From contig CAYZNN010000015.1 in the NCBI GenBank assembly GCA_964479665.1, positions 1 to 64,000 of the forward strand: a stretch of 64,000 bases of DNA, in the 5' to 3' direction. This document shows positions 33,907-43,500 of this stretch, in pieces. Position numbers and translations under genes: made by a program. Positions within the stretch are counted from its first letter, which is position 1. The number at the start of each line of letters is the position of its first letter. Origin of the DNA: UBA2287 sp964479665. GTDB lineage: Bacteria > Bacteroidota > Bacteroidia > Bacteroidales > Tenuifilaceae. A model generated the notes under the pieces. The model was given only the letters and a program-made list of their open reading frames with translations, ran no database searches and had not been told where the DNA came from.

Positions 33907-35973
33907 TTAGCTCGATTTTTTCCGCCCCCGTTTGGATTTCTCTTCCGTGTTTTCAGCGCTATGTTCATTTCTATTGGTTTTCTCTTGCGATAGCCGCTCG
34001 TACTGCTCACGATAGTATTCAAGTTCTTCGAGATTACGTCGCATGCTCTCCTCCTTTTCGCTCATATCCTGAGCTTGCTCGGTAAACTGCTTTATCAGTT
34101 TCAGGTTCTGTTCATTCATTCGTACCGAATGCAAATTGGTAGCAATATTGAAAGCCGCTCTCTGAATGAACTCTTTTTCGTGCTGCTTAAATTCTCTGAA
34201 ACTGGCTAATTCAACTACACCGTAGGCTTTTTCTTCGAAGGTTAGCGGAACTATAAGCATTACCGTTGGTTTAGCATCGCCCATGCCAGAACTAATTTTA
34301 AAAAAATCGTCGGGAATGTTCCCAATCACCTTGGTATCATTCTCTAAAAAAACGGTACCAACCAGTCCTTCGCCTATTTCAATTCGTTTTCTAACTTCTG
34401 TCATTTTTTTGCTGCAACCATAGTCGGCTACCAATTCCAGGTGCTGGTCGTAAGGGTCATCTTCGTTTAAAATGTAAAGGGCACCCATACGGGCATGAAC
34501 ATGCTTTACCAACGCTGATAGTACATTACGACTTAGCAATTTAAAATCGTTCTTATGCGCCGAAAGCACATTACTAATATGATTTAGGCCTGAAGTAACC
34601 CATGTACGTACCTGCTCTTTCTCTTGATGGGCAATGAGTTCGTTATGTTTTTGGGTAAGTTCGCGTGTTCGCTCCTCAATTTTCTCTTCAAGCCCATGCA
34701 TTTCTAATTCTAACTGATGGCTCAAATCCTCATTGCTGTTAATGGCTATAGCCGATTTGCTAGTAATTAATACCGATTGCATAAGCATAAAAATGGCTAA
34801 ACCATAATGAGCAATATATGCAGTTTGAATTATTCCCATGCTGCTCATAACATCGTTTACTGCTGTGGCATACAAAATGAAAAGACCCAAAAAAGCAATG
34901 ATAGCAGAAGGCCTTCTTTTTATACTTGCTGGCAGCAATACTCCAAAAGTAAGGTAAAGGCCTCCAATGAGAGTATAAATTTCGAACACCAATCTGAATT
35001 TTCCGAATAGCATAGGAGGTGTGACAAAAACAAATAGAGCAATAGCCACACCAATACCTACTAAAGTATTGCGAATCCATTTGGGGAAATCTTCTTTATA
35101 GAGATTATAAATGAAAAGTGCAAAAAAAGGAATGGTTCCAAATCCCGAAAAATTATCGAATTTTACAAGTAAATCCCAACTCATTTCGGGGAGGATAAAA
35201 CCGAGTACTCTATTGCCTGTAGTTATATTACGAATAATCATAACCAAGCACACTAATCCAAAATACAGATTCGACCTGTCCTTTCTTCTGAAAATATACA
35301 TATTCAGGTGATTCAGCCCAATAATTAGAATAAGTCCGATGATTATCAGATTTATTATATCGCTCATTCGGCTACTATTGGAAAGGCTTTCAAGAGAACT
35401 AAAATAAAGTGGCCAAAATAGTCCGGCCCTTCGATGCGAATAATTAGATACCTGAATAACAATTTCTATTTGAGTGCTAGAACGCGAGTCTATAAGAATA
35501 GGTAAATTCTCGTGTGTAAACTGGGGCTTATGTTCATTTGCATTCGAACCAACACGTCCTACCCCATTTATTAGTTCGCCATTGGCCCATAAACGGTAAC
35601 TTGAAAATACCGATGGGACCCGTATTCCGTATAGACCTAATTTTTCATTTGGATTGCATAAAATTGTGAACCTATAAGTTGCAAAACCCTCAGCCGGTAG
35701 TTTTTCATTTTCTATACGATAGGTAGTCCACGACTTGGGGATTGCTACCATTTGCGGTTTTTCCAAAAAATTTGGATCAGCAAACGTAGTTGGATCAATT
35801 AACTTTTTCCAGTAGAACTCAACTTCACCCTCAATTTTTATTGGCTTGGCCTGATTGAAAGATGCCGACCGTAAATCTAATACCCCATTCTGAATCCGAA
35901 AGGATTCCCCTTTCAATTGCGGAAAAAGTATTATTTGAAATGCAAAAAATAGTGCTAATGCCCTAATTACCAT
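33907..35973 (-). CDS. 7TMR-DISM receptor with cytoplasmic GAF domain and no enzymatic output
   Basis: The start is taken at ATG 35973, which gives a clean signal peptide (MVIRALALFFAFQIILFPQL); an upstream TTG at 35994 is less likely. Residues 25-200 are a 7TMR-DISM extracellular type 2 domain (jelly-roll, with FATYRFTIL and GIRVPSVFSSYRLWANGEL). Seven membrane helices span about 205-410. A coiled coil follows (about 420-460; EEKIEERTRELTQKHNEL), then a GAF domain (about 475-620; EGLVGTVFLENDTKVIGNIP) and a second coiled coil. The tail is highly charged and basic (ends SKRGRKKSS). No histidine kinase, cyclase or phosphatase domain follows, so the signal must pass to a partner. The stop is 3 nt from that of the PP2C gene. 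Confidence 0.9.
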   Translation of the reverse strand: MVIRALALFFAFQIILFPQLKGESFRIQNGVLDLRSASFNQAKPIKIEGEVEFYWKKLIDPTTFADPNFLEKPQMVAIPKSWTTYRIENEKLPAEGFATYRFTILCNPNEKLGLYGIRVPSVFSSYRLWANGELINGVGRVGSNANEHKPQFTHENLPILIDSRSSTQIEIVIQVSNYSHRRAGLFWPLYFSSLESLSNSSRMSDIINLIIIGLILIIGLNHLNMYIFRRKDRSNLYFGLVCLVMIIRNITTGNRVLGFILPEMSWDLLVKFDNFSGFGTIPFFALFIYNLYKEDFPKWIRNTLVGIGVAIALFVFVTPPMLFGKFRLVFEIYTLIGGLYLTFGVLLPASIKRRPSAIIAFLGLFILYATAVNDVMSSMGIIQTAYIAHYGLAIFMLMQSVLITSKSAIAINSNEDLSHQLELEMHGLEEKIEERTRELTQKHNELIAHQEKEQVRTWVTSGLNHISNVLSAHKNDFKLLSRNVLSALVKHVHARMGALYILNEDDPYDQHLELVADYGCSKKMTEVRKRIEIGEGLVGTVFLENDTKVIGNIPDDFFKISSGMGDAKPTVMLIVPLTFEEKAYGVVELASFREFKQHEKEFIQRAAFNIATNLHSVRMNEQNLKLIKQFTEQAQDMSEKEESMRRNLEELEYYREQYERLSQEKTNRNEHSAENTEEKSKRGRKKSS

Positions 35974-36087
35974 AACTCTATAATTTAAAAACAAATGGAT
36001 TATAAAACTACAATATTTTTCTGATAAATCAGCATATTGAACTTCGTTGAAAAAAAACGTATATTACAAATGAAAAAATAAAACGGT

Positions 36088-37218
36088 ATGAAAACAATTG
36101 TACTTGGAGCCGGAATGGTTGGAAGAGCCATGTCCATCGACCTTTCGCATAGGTTCGCAGTTACCTGTGTCGATATCGACCCAAAAGCGCTCGAACTGCT
36201 TAAGGGTTACAATGTTGAAACCATACTGGCCAACTTGGCCGATACCTCGAGAGTTGCCCAACTTATCGACGATTTCGATATTGTGCTGTGCGCCGTACCC
36301 GGTTTTATGGGCTACAAAACGGTTGAAACTTGCATAAATGCTGGCAAAAACGTTGTCGACATTTCGTTTATGCCCGAAGATTTTCTAACACTTTTCCCTT
36401 TGGCAAAAGAGAAAGGTGTTACTGTTATTACCGACTGCGGCGTGGCTCCGGGAATGCCCAACCTCATACTTGGTCATTTCGACACGAGAATGGATATTTC
36501 TCGGTTCTTCTACATGGTGGGCGGTTTGCCTAGGGAGCGTACCTTTCCGTTTCAGTACAAAGCACCCTTTTCACCAATCGATGTGCTTGAGGAGTACACC
36601 AGGCCAGCTCGCTATGTTGAAAACGGACATACCGTTATAAAGCCTGCAATGAGCGACCCTGAGCTCTTCTACTTCGAGGGCATTGGCCATCTTGAAGGAT
36701 TCAACACCGATGGTTTGCGCTCGCTGCTCACAACCATGAGCCACATTCCGAATATGAAGGAGAAGACGCTTAGGTATCCAGGACATATTGAGCATATTAA
36801 CACTCTCGAAAAGGCTGGTTTCTTCTCGCACAACCCAATAAAAGTTGGGAACCAAACCATCAAGCCCATGGATGTAACAGCAGCCATTCTTTTTAATCAG
36901 TGGAAGCTGCAACCCAACGAGCCCGAATTCACTGTTATGCGCATTGAGATTGAAGGAAAAAGTAGAGCAAATGGAAAGTTTATGAAGGTAGTAAGCGATC
37001 TATACGACGAGTACGAACCCAAAACGCAAACCTGGTCGATGGCACGCACAACGGGCTACACAGCAACTGCTGCAATAAATATGCTGGCTAAAGGACTTTT
37101 TGTTGAAAAGGGAGTATTTCCTCTCGAACTGGTTGGAAAAGAAACCAACTGCTACGATTTTATACTTTCGTACCAACGCGAACGAGGTGTAATGTACAAA
37201 TTTGAGATTTGGGAGTAG
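36088..37218 (+). CDS. Saccharopine dehydrogenase-family oxidoreductase (lysine dehydrogenase-like)
   Basis: This is an NAD(P)-dependent enzyme of the saccharopine dehydrogenase family. It starts MKTIVLGAGMVGRAMSIDL, a Rossmann GxGxxG. ILCAVPGF-like strand VLCAVPGFMGYKTVETCINAG lies near 69-89 and TDCGVAPGMPNLILG near 117-131. The C-terminal catalytic domain has GFNTDGLRSLL near 206. At 376 aa it matches the short, single-domain form also called lysine 6-dehydrogenase in some bacteria. The true substrate (lysine, saccharopine or other) is inferred only. It is monocistronic, and a repeat-rich spacer follows. Confidence 0.85.
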   Translation: MKTIVLGAGMVGRAMSIDLSHRFAVTCVDIDPKALELLKGYNVETILANLADTSRVAQLIDDFDIVLCAVPGFMGYKTVETCINAGKNVVDISFMPEDFLTLFPLAKEKGVTVITDCGVAPGMPNLILGHFDTRMDISRFFYMVGGLPRERTFPFQYKAPFSPIDVLEEYTRPARYVENGHTVIKPAMSDPELFYFEGIGHLEGFNTDGLRSLLTTMSHIPNMKEKTLRYPGHIEHINTLEKAGFFSHNPIKVGNQTIKPMDVTAAILFNQWKLQPNEPEFTVMRIEIEGKSRANGKFMKVVSDLYDEYEPKTQTWSMARTTGYTATAAINMLAKGLFVEKGVFPLELVGKETNCYDFILSYQRERGVMYKFEIWE

Positions 37219-37462
37219 TGGAATATTGGGTTATAGCCTGCCTGCCGCCTGCCTGACGGCAGTCAGGGCTAGGCAAGGGTGATTGAGTTATTAAGGATTG
37301 GGTGATTTGATGTTGGATGTTGGATAATAGAAGTACGAAGTGGGAAGACGAATGAGATGTGCGTTCAAAAAACAACTATCAACTAACAACTGAACTGACA
37401 ACCGATAACTGAGAACCGATAATCAACCCCTCGAGAGCCTCAAGGCGAGCAACCAAAAACCA
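37219..37462. repeat. Repeat-rich spacer: GC-rich hairpin and short-period repeats
   Basis: This 244-bp stretch holds no gene. At 37237-37270 a run of CCTGCCTGCC-type units ends in a 6-bp hairpin (cctgac / gtcagg, 37252-37267). At 37309-37324 gatgttg is repeated in tandem, and at 37374-37426 a degenerate period of about 10 nt (AACTGACAAC / CCGATAACTG) runs seven or so times. The composition differs sharply from the flanking genes. It looks like a remnant of a dispersed noncoding repeat. The units are too short and degenerate for a CRISPR array. Confidence 0.6.
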
Positions 37463-40396
37463 TCAAACACCCAAACATGCCTCCCACATAATCTCTATTG
37501 GATGAAAAGCCTTTTTCCCGGTTCCATCTTTTATTTGGTGGCGACAACTTGTGCCTGGGGCACAAATAATTTCGCATTGCGAAGCCTTACGTAATGCAGG
37601 AAATAGAACCAACTCGCCTACTTTCATCGACAGTTCGTAGTGCTCCCTTTCGTAGCCAAACGAACCGGCCATACCGCAGCAACCGCTCGGAATTTCAATA
37701 ACGTTATGATTGATAGGCAGCGAAAGCATTGCTTTTGTGGCTTTTGTGGTTGCAACTGCTTTTTGCTGACAGTGCCCGTGCAGCTTAATGACTCTATGCT
37801 CTGCATCGAACATTTCGCTTGTAATCCTCCCTTTTTCCTTTTCGACTGCTATAAACTCCTCGAAAAGCAGCGCATTTTGCGACAGCACCTCAGCTGTTTT
37901 CCTATTCTTCTCCTCGGCCAAATTGGGATACTCGTCGCGGAAACTCAGTATGGCCGAAGGTTCAATGCCAATCAACGGAGTTTGAGGTGAAATGTAATTC
38001 GATAGTTGCTCAATATTGCGATTGGCCAAACGCTTGGCTGTTCGCAAAAGGCCTTTTGATATATAAGTTCTGCCGCTCTCCGTAACGGGCGAAATAAGAA
38101 CCTCGTAGCCCAACGCTTCGAGCAGCTGCACCGCTTTAATACCAATGTGAGCATCGTTGTAGTTGGTAAACTCATCGGCCAAAAGGTAAACCGTTCCTTT
38201 TGCTTCACCCTTTGGGCTTCGCCCACTAAACCAAGCCCGCAATGTTTTCGAACTCAACTTAGGAATAGAACGCTCGGTGCTAAACCCCAATACCCACTTA
38301 ATAGGAGCTGAAAAAAACCTATTGGTTAAAAAGAGGTTGGTAAAATGAGGCAATACACTTCCAATTGCATTCACCTTTGTTATGTAGGCAATGGCTCTGG
38401 TGCGAAGCGGAATGCCGTGCGAATCGTACCAATGCTGAAGAAATTCGGCTTTTAGCTTTGCCATATCGACATTGGAAGGACACTCATTTTTACAACCTTT
38501 GCACGATAGGCACAAATCGAGAATTTCGTAAATTTCCTTATGGTTAAAGGGATTTTTCTTTTCGCTATTGGTTAAAAATTCGCGTAAAATATTGGCTCGT
38601 GCGCGGGTGGTGTTGGCCTCGTTTCGGGTAGCCATGTAGCTGGGACAAAGCGTTCCGCCCGAAAGTTCGGTTTTACGACAATCGCCCGACCCATTGCATT
38701 TTTCGGCAGCTCTTACAATGCCTCCAACCTTCGAAAAATCGAATATGGTATCAATTTCACGCGTTTCCTTTCCCGGCTGATAGCGCAACGAGGAGTTCAT
38801 TGGCGGCGTATCGACAATTTTATTGGGATTAAAAATCCCCTTGGTATCCCAGGTTTGCTTAACTCGCCTCATTAGTTCGTACACCTTTTCGCCAACCATA
38901 ACGGGAATAAACTCGCCACGTAATCGACCATCGCCATGTTCGCCGCTAAGCGAACCCCTGTACTTTTTTACCAAATGGGCAACCTCGAGACCAATTTCAC
39001 GAAATAGTGCAACATCCTTGTCATCCTTTAAGTTAAGAACCGGACGTAGATGCAACTCGCCGCTGCCAATGTGCGCATGGTAAACACAGTCGAGGTTTCG
39101 TTTTGCCATTATTTGGGCAAACTCGTCCATATACTCGGGCAGCTTCTCAACGGCAACTGCCGTATCTTCAACCAGCGAAACGGGTTTTGCGTCGCCCTCA
39201 ATGTTTGCCAAAACGCCAAGACCAGCCTTACGCAGCACCCAAACCTTGGCCATGTCGTCGCCCCATATAACGGGAAAATGGTAGCCATACCCATTGCTAC
39301 GCAATTCGGCTTCCATAGCGCCGAATATATCTTCAATCTCGTCTCGAGTTTCTCGGGCAATTTCAACCACTAAAATTGCCTCGGGGTTTCCCTGCACAAA
39401 AAAACGGTTGCGCTGCTGCTCAATATTGCCCTTGGTGCACTCGAGAATGTAGCTATCCATCATTTCAACAGCACCCGGGGCGTATTTTAATGCAATAAGA
39501 TTTGCGTTAAAAGCGTGTTCACGCTCGGCCAAGTGAAGGCACAGCAGCGCCTTTTCGCGAGGAGGTAGTGAAACCAGATTCAATTTAACCTCGGTAATAA
39601 TGCCAAGCGTCCCCTCCGAACCAGCAATAAGATTGCAAAAATTAAACGGTTTACCGTTTCCTTTAAAAATATCGGAATCGAGCAGCAAGTCGAGCGCATA
39701 GCCAGTATTGCGTCTTTTTATTGACTGGTCAGGAAATTGATTTTCAATTTCTTTTTGCATTTCACTGCTCGAAAGTTCCCTATAAAGCTGGCGGTATAAA
39801 TCGCCCTCCTTCCCTTCAATGTTCAATTTAATTTGAAACTCAGTGGCAGTAAGCGCGCCAAATTCGTACTCGTTGCCATCGTCGAGAAGCATTTTAACCG
39901 AAAGAGTTTGGTCGCGAGTGCTACCATAAATAAGCGAATGCGCACCGCAGCTGTTGTTTCCCACCATGCCCCCTATCATACAGCGGTTCGATGTTGACGT
40001 TTCGGGCCCAAAGAAAAGCCCGTAAGGCTTTAGGTGCATGTTCAGCCCGTCGAGAATTACTCCTGGCTCAACCCTTACCCATTGTTCATTGGTATTAACT
40101 TCGATTATTTTTCCAAAATGCCGCGAAATATCCACAATTATGCCCTTGCCCACAACTTGCCCTGCCAACGAAGTGCCTGCTGCACGCGGAATCAAAGGAA
40201 CACCGTTCTCCCTCGAAAAGTGTATAAGATTTACCAAATCGACTTTACTCTTGGGAATTGCAACTGCAACGGGAATTTCGCGGTAAGCCGAAGCATCGGT
40301 GGCGTACTGCAATAACGATGACGAGTCGGTAAAAATTTCACCCTCAAATTGGGCAGCAAGGGCATCCAATTTTCGATTTAGCAAAACGGAAATCAT
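37463..40396 (-). CDS. FAD-linked oxidase with C-terminal Fe-S/CCG region (D-lactate dehydrogenase-like)
   Basis: This is a fused GlcD-plus-GlcF-type enzyme of about 977 aa from the ATG at 40396; an ATG at 40456 would overlap a terminator. Residues 30-210 bind FAD (IPRAAGTSLAGQVVGKGIIVD; MIGGMVGNNSCGAHSL). Residues 260-540 are the FAD-oxidase C-terminal domain (HIGSGELHLRPVLNL; GSLSGEHGDGRLRG). Two [4Fe-4S] motifs follow: CNGSGDC with TLCPSYMATR, and CLSCKGCKNECPSNVDM. Two CCG half-domains follow (HGHCQQK and PSGCCGMAGSFGYE; GTSCRHQI). It oxidises a 2-hydroxyacid, most likely D-lactate, and passes electrons to the membrane. The substrate is inferred from the family. Confidence 0.9.
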   Translation of the reverse strand: MISVLLNRKLDALAAQFEGEIFTDSSSLLQYATDASAYREIPVAVAIPKSKVDLVNLIHFSRENGVPLIPRAAGTSLAGQVVGKGIIVDISRHFGKIIEVNTNEQWVRVEPGVILDGLNMHLKPYGLFFGPETSTSNRCMIGGMVGNNSCGAHSLIYGSTRDQTLSVKMLLDDGNEYEFGALTATEFQIKLNIEGKEGDLYRQLYRELSSSEMQKEIENQFPDQSIKRRNTGYALDLLLDSDIFKGNGKPFNFCNLIAGSEGTLGIITEVKLNLVSLPPREKALLCLHLAEREHAFNANLIALKYAPGAVEMMDSYILECTKGNIEQQRNRFFVQGNPEAILVVEIARETRDEIEDIFGAMEAELRSNGYGYHFPVIWGDDMAKVWVLRKAGLGVLANIEGDAKPVSLVEDTAVAVEKLPEYMDEFAQIMAKRNLDCVYHAHIGSGELHLRPVLNLKDDKDVALFREIGLEVAHLVKKYRGSLSGEHGDGRLRGEFIPVMVGEKVYELMRRVKQTWDTKGIFNPNKIVDTPPMNSSLRYQPGKETREIDTIFDFSKVGGIVRAAEKCNGSGDCRKTELSGGTLCPSYMATRNEANTTRARANILREFLTNSEKKNPFNHKEIYEILDLCLSCKGCKNECPSNVDMAKLKAEFLQHWYDSHGIPLRTRAIAYITKVNAIGSVLPHFTNLFLTNRFFSAPIKWVLGFSTERSIPKLSSKTLRAWFSGRSPKGEAKGTVYLLADEFTNYNDAHIGIKAVQLLEALGYEVLISPVTESGRTYISKGLLRTAKRLANRNIEQLSNYISPQTPLIGIEPSAILSFRDEYPNLAEEKNRKTAEVLSQNALLFEEFIAVEKEKGRITSEMFDAEHRVIKLHGHCQQKAVATTKATKAMLSLPINHNVIEIPSGCCGMAGSFGYEREHYELSMKVGELVLFPALRKASQCEIICAPGTSCRHQIKDGTGKKAFHPIEIMWEACLGV

Positions 40397-40460
40397 TGGC
40401 TCTAGTTTGTCGGCTAAATTAGCAAATCGCAAACTTCTTACAACTTTAATAAACAAGAAA

Positions 40461-40489
40461 AAGGGGCTGACTTAATAAGCCAGCCCCTT
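40461..40489 (-). terminator. Rho-independent terminator of the M6 protease gene
   Basis: A stem aaggggctga-ctt / aag-cagcccctt (one mismatch) with a 3-nt loop is followed on the minus strand by a T-rich run. It lies about 25 nt beyond the protease stop, inside the region upstream of the next minus-strand gene. Confidence 0.8.
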
Positions 40490-40514
40490 CCCGGTTTTTG
40501 GGTTTGGGTTAAAG

Positions 40515-43500
40515 TTACATTTTTATAAAGCGTTTACTATGCAATTTATCGCCGTAGTTTACTGAAATTATATAAACACCCTTAGCTAAATCGGTAACAT
40601 CTACTTCCGATTCAGTGCCATTCAGAATAAATTGCTTAACCATTCGCCCCTGTATATTGAATATTTTTACCTGAATTTCGGAGTCTATTGAGTTTAAGCG
40701 AACATTCAGCCTGTCGGAAACTGGATTTGGATAAATGCTGAAATCGACATTTTCGCTCAAGGTATACTCGGTTGATAACGCAGGTGCATTCGATGACGAT
40801 GTTATAGTAATTCTAATATTTGGGCGATAACTCGAAACTGTTCCATTGCCCGTTGGTGCTGAATTATCGGCACGAATGTACATATGGCGTCCTGTAGAAC
40901 TAGAATACCTAAACGAAGAGCCTGCGCTCGTTCCGGTTCCGGTTCCACCATAGTTGGTTTCAACTAGTATAAGTAAATTATTCGATCCGCCAGTATAATT
41001 AAATGCAGTTGATAACACAAACTCTTTCCAAGTATTTGCAGTTGTTCCACTCATTGTACCATTAAACACTAACGTTGCGCCTGAAATCATATTTGACCAA
41101 GTAGTGGCTGTTATTGTAGACGAGGTGGTTTGTTTAATGTAAATTTTTACGGGGAAACTGGTTGTTCTAGTAACTGTTGGGTACCAGGCAAGCTTTGTAA
41201 TCGATCCGGTTTTGCCTATTTCGGCAGCAGTGTAAATTGATGCGCTGCGTTCAAATCCGTAGTAGCAATTTAACGGATAACCTTGCCTTGAAGTTCCTGT
41301 ACCAACTGTAACGTCGGATGTTGTGCCTCCACTTGCAAGGGTTGTAAAGCTAACCTGCGAACCGTACGAGGTTCCTGCCGAACTTGTTGCATAAGCACGA
41401 ACATAGTAGGTTGTGCTTGCTGCTAAACCGCTCATGGTTGCGCTGAACGATCCGGTTCCCGAGCCGCTAACAACTTTGCTGTTCGCAATTGTTGGGTTAG
41501 TTGACGTGCTATAGCAAATACCACGTTCGGTTACAGATGCGCTTCCAGCCGAAGTTACATTACCACCACTCACAGCTGAGTTAGCCGTAATGTTCGAAAC
41601 CGCTGTAGTTGTAACGGTTGGTGGCGTGGCGGCCGACCCTGCTGTTAACGAAACATTATCAACATACCAGTAATCAATTTGGTATAAATTGCCTTCAGCA
41701 ACAAGAGCAAAGTAAGTGGTAGCCGAATTTAAGTTTGTAGTAATATTAACTGTAACTGTGGCTGCAGCAATGTTGGTGCTAGTTGTGGCAACCGACCACG
41801 AAGTGTTTGTCCAGTTGGTTTTGTCGTTCGATGTTTGAACCCTTAATGTTACACCAGTACCATAAGCATCGAGCATATGGCGGAATGTCATGGTTACCTG
41901 ACTCACTCCAACAGTGTTTACTGCGGGAGTAATTAAACGAGTAGTTCCAGGATTTAAGCTTTGGTAAGTACATTTCATCTCATAAGCACTACCTCCTGCA
42001 TTGGCTGTGTTCGATACGCTCCAACGCTCGGTTATGCCTGTTCCTACGTTTTGGGTAGTCCAACCCGTTGGCATAGTCGATGCGCTGAAAGTTTGCGATA
42101 CTGGTAAAGGTAAACCACCCGAAGCTGCAGATGTTGTAAAGCTAACCTGCGAACCGTACGAGGTTCCTGCCGAACTTGTTGCATAAGCACGAACATAGTA
42201 GGTTGTGCTTGCTGCTAAACCGCTCATGGTTGCGCTGAACGATCCGGTTCCCGAGCCGCTAACAACTTTGCTGTTCGCAATTGTTGGGTTAGTTGACGTG
42301 CTATAGCAAATACCACGTTCGGTTACAGATGCGCTTCCAGCCGAAGTTACATTACCACCACTCACAGCTGAGTTAGCCGTAATGTTCGAAACCGCTGTAG
42401 TTGTAACGGTTGGAGGGACTGGCGTTGAACCACCACCCATAAAGTTGAAGGTAACAACTTTAGTAGTTGCATTGCGCAAAATGTTGGTTATTGGTCTTGC
42501 CGTGTTTGCACCAGCCCACGATCTCATATTTGGGATTGAAGTATCGGAAAACTCGGTTTTTGTTCCCGAAGCGCCAGTCCATGCACACGAAGCAGCATCA
42601 ACAGTTCCATAGGTCGAAGCCGTACTGGTTGGCTTGCCAACCGTTGCATTCTGCGCTACAGGGTACATGCGCTGCTGATGGGTGGCATTGACAGTATTGC
42701 TGCTGGCAGAAGTCATTACACCGCTATGTACATGGTAAATTACAAGCCCGCTTCCAGGAATATAAGCATCGAACTTATGTTTTTCGCGATTCTCAATTAA
42801 ATAGTACTCGCCAGAAGTTGCAGTATTTATTCGGTAAAAGCTCTTATTTTCTGCGGCGTTCAAAACAGAAACAGCCTGTGCAGTACTTAATGTTGTAGCG
42901 GTTGCCCAATTATAAAAATAAATTTTTGTAAAGGCGTTGTGGTGAGCAGGAGTTTTTCCGCTGTTGTTCCACGAACCGCTGGCCATCAAATCCCAAGTGC
43001 TAGTACCCGAATACTGACCTCCGGTTGAGTAGTTAGTATCGTAATAGTCGGGCGCACCAAGAACATGGCCAAATTCGTGGCAAATAACGCCAATGGCGGT
43101 TAGCGTTGTTCCAGAACTTCCGCTTAACTCAGCAGAGCATGAGTATTTCGAAAGGGTTTTACCATCGCGGGTAATTGTTGTAATATTCCAAGCGTGAGCC
43201 CAAATGCAATTGGCTCCGCCACCAGCTTCTTCGCCGTAGCCTGCATATATAATGTAAACGCCATCAACGGCGCCATCGTTATCGTTATCGTAGTTTGCAA
43301 AGTTAGCAGTTGGGTCGGCTAGGTTAATGGCTTCGGTAACCAGCTCGCGAGGGCGAACATCGTTTCCATACGAATCATTTGCTCCGTAGTACGACATGTC
43401 TTGACTTGCGGTGTAGGGGCCAAAAACATCAACCGTAAGGTTGAATTGTCCCCACGAATTTTCAGCATAATAGTCTTTTACACTCCCTGTTGCACCGCCA

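Noticed and set aside
37374..37426. Possible CRISPR-like array in the short-period repeats
   Set aside because: Units are about 10 nt, degenerate and contiguous, with no spacers of constant length and no cas genes nearby.
40397..40456. Upstream ATG at 40456 for the FAD/Fe-S oxidoreductase
   Set aside because: The extra 20 residues do not match the family and would start right next to the protease terminator.
41779..42691. Plus-strand reading frames over the M6 protease repeats
   Set aside because: They lie opposite the protease repeats, repeat themselves because of the 281-bp duplication, and lack signal, domain or promoter.
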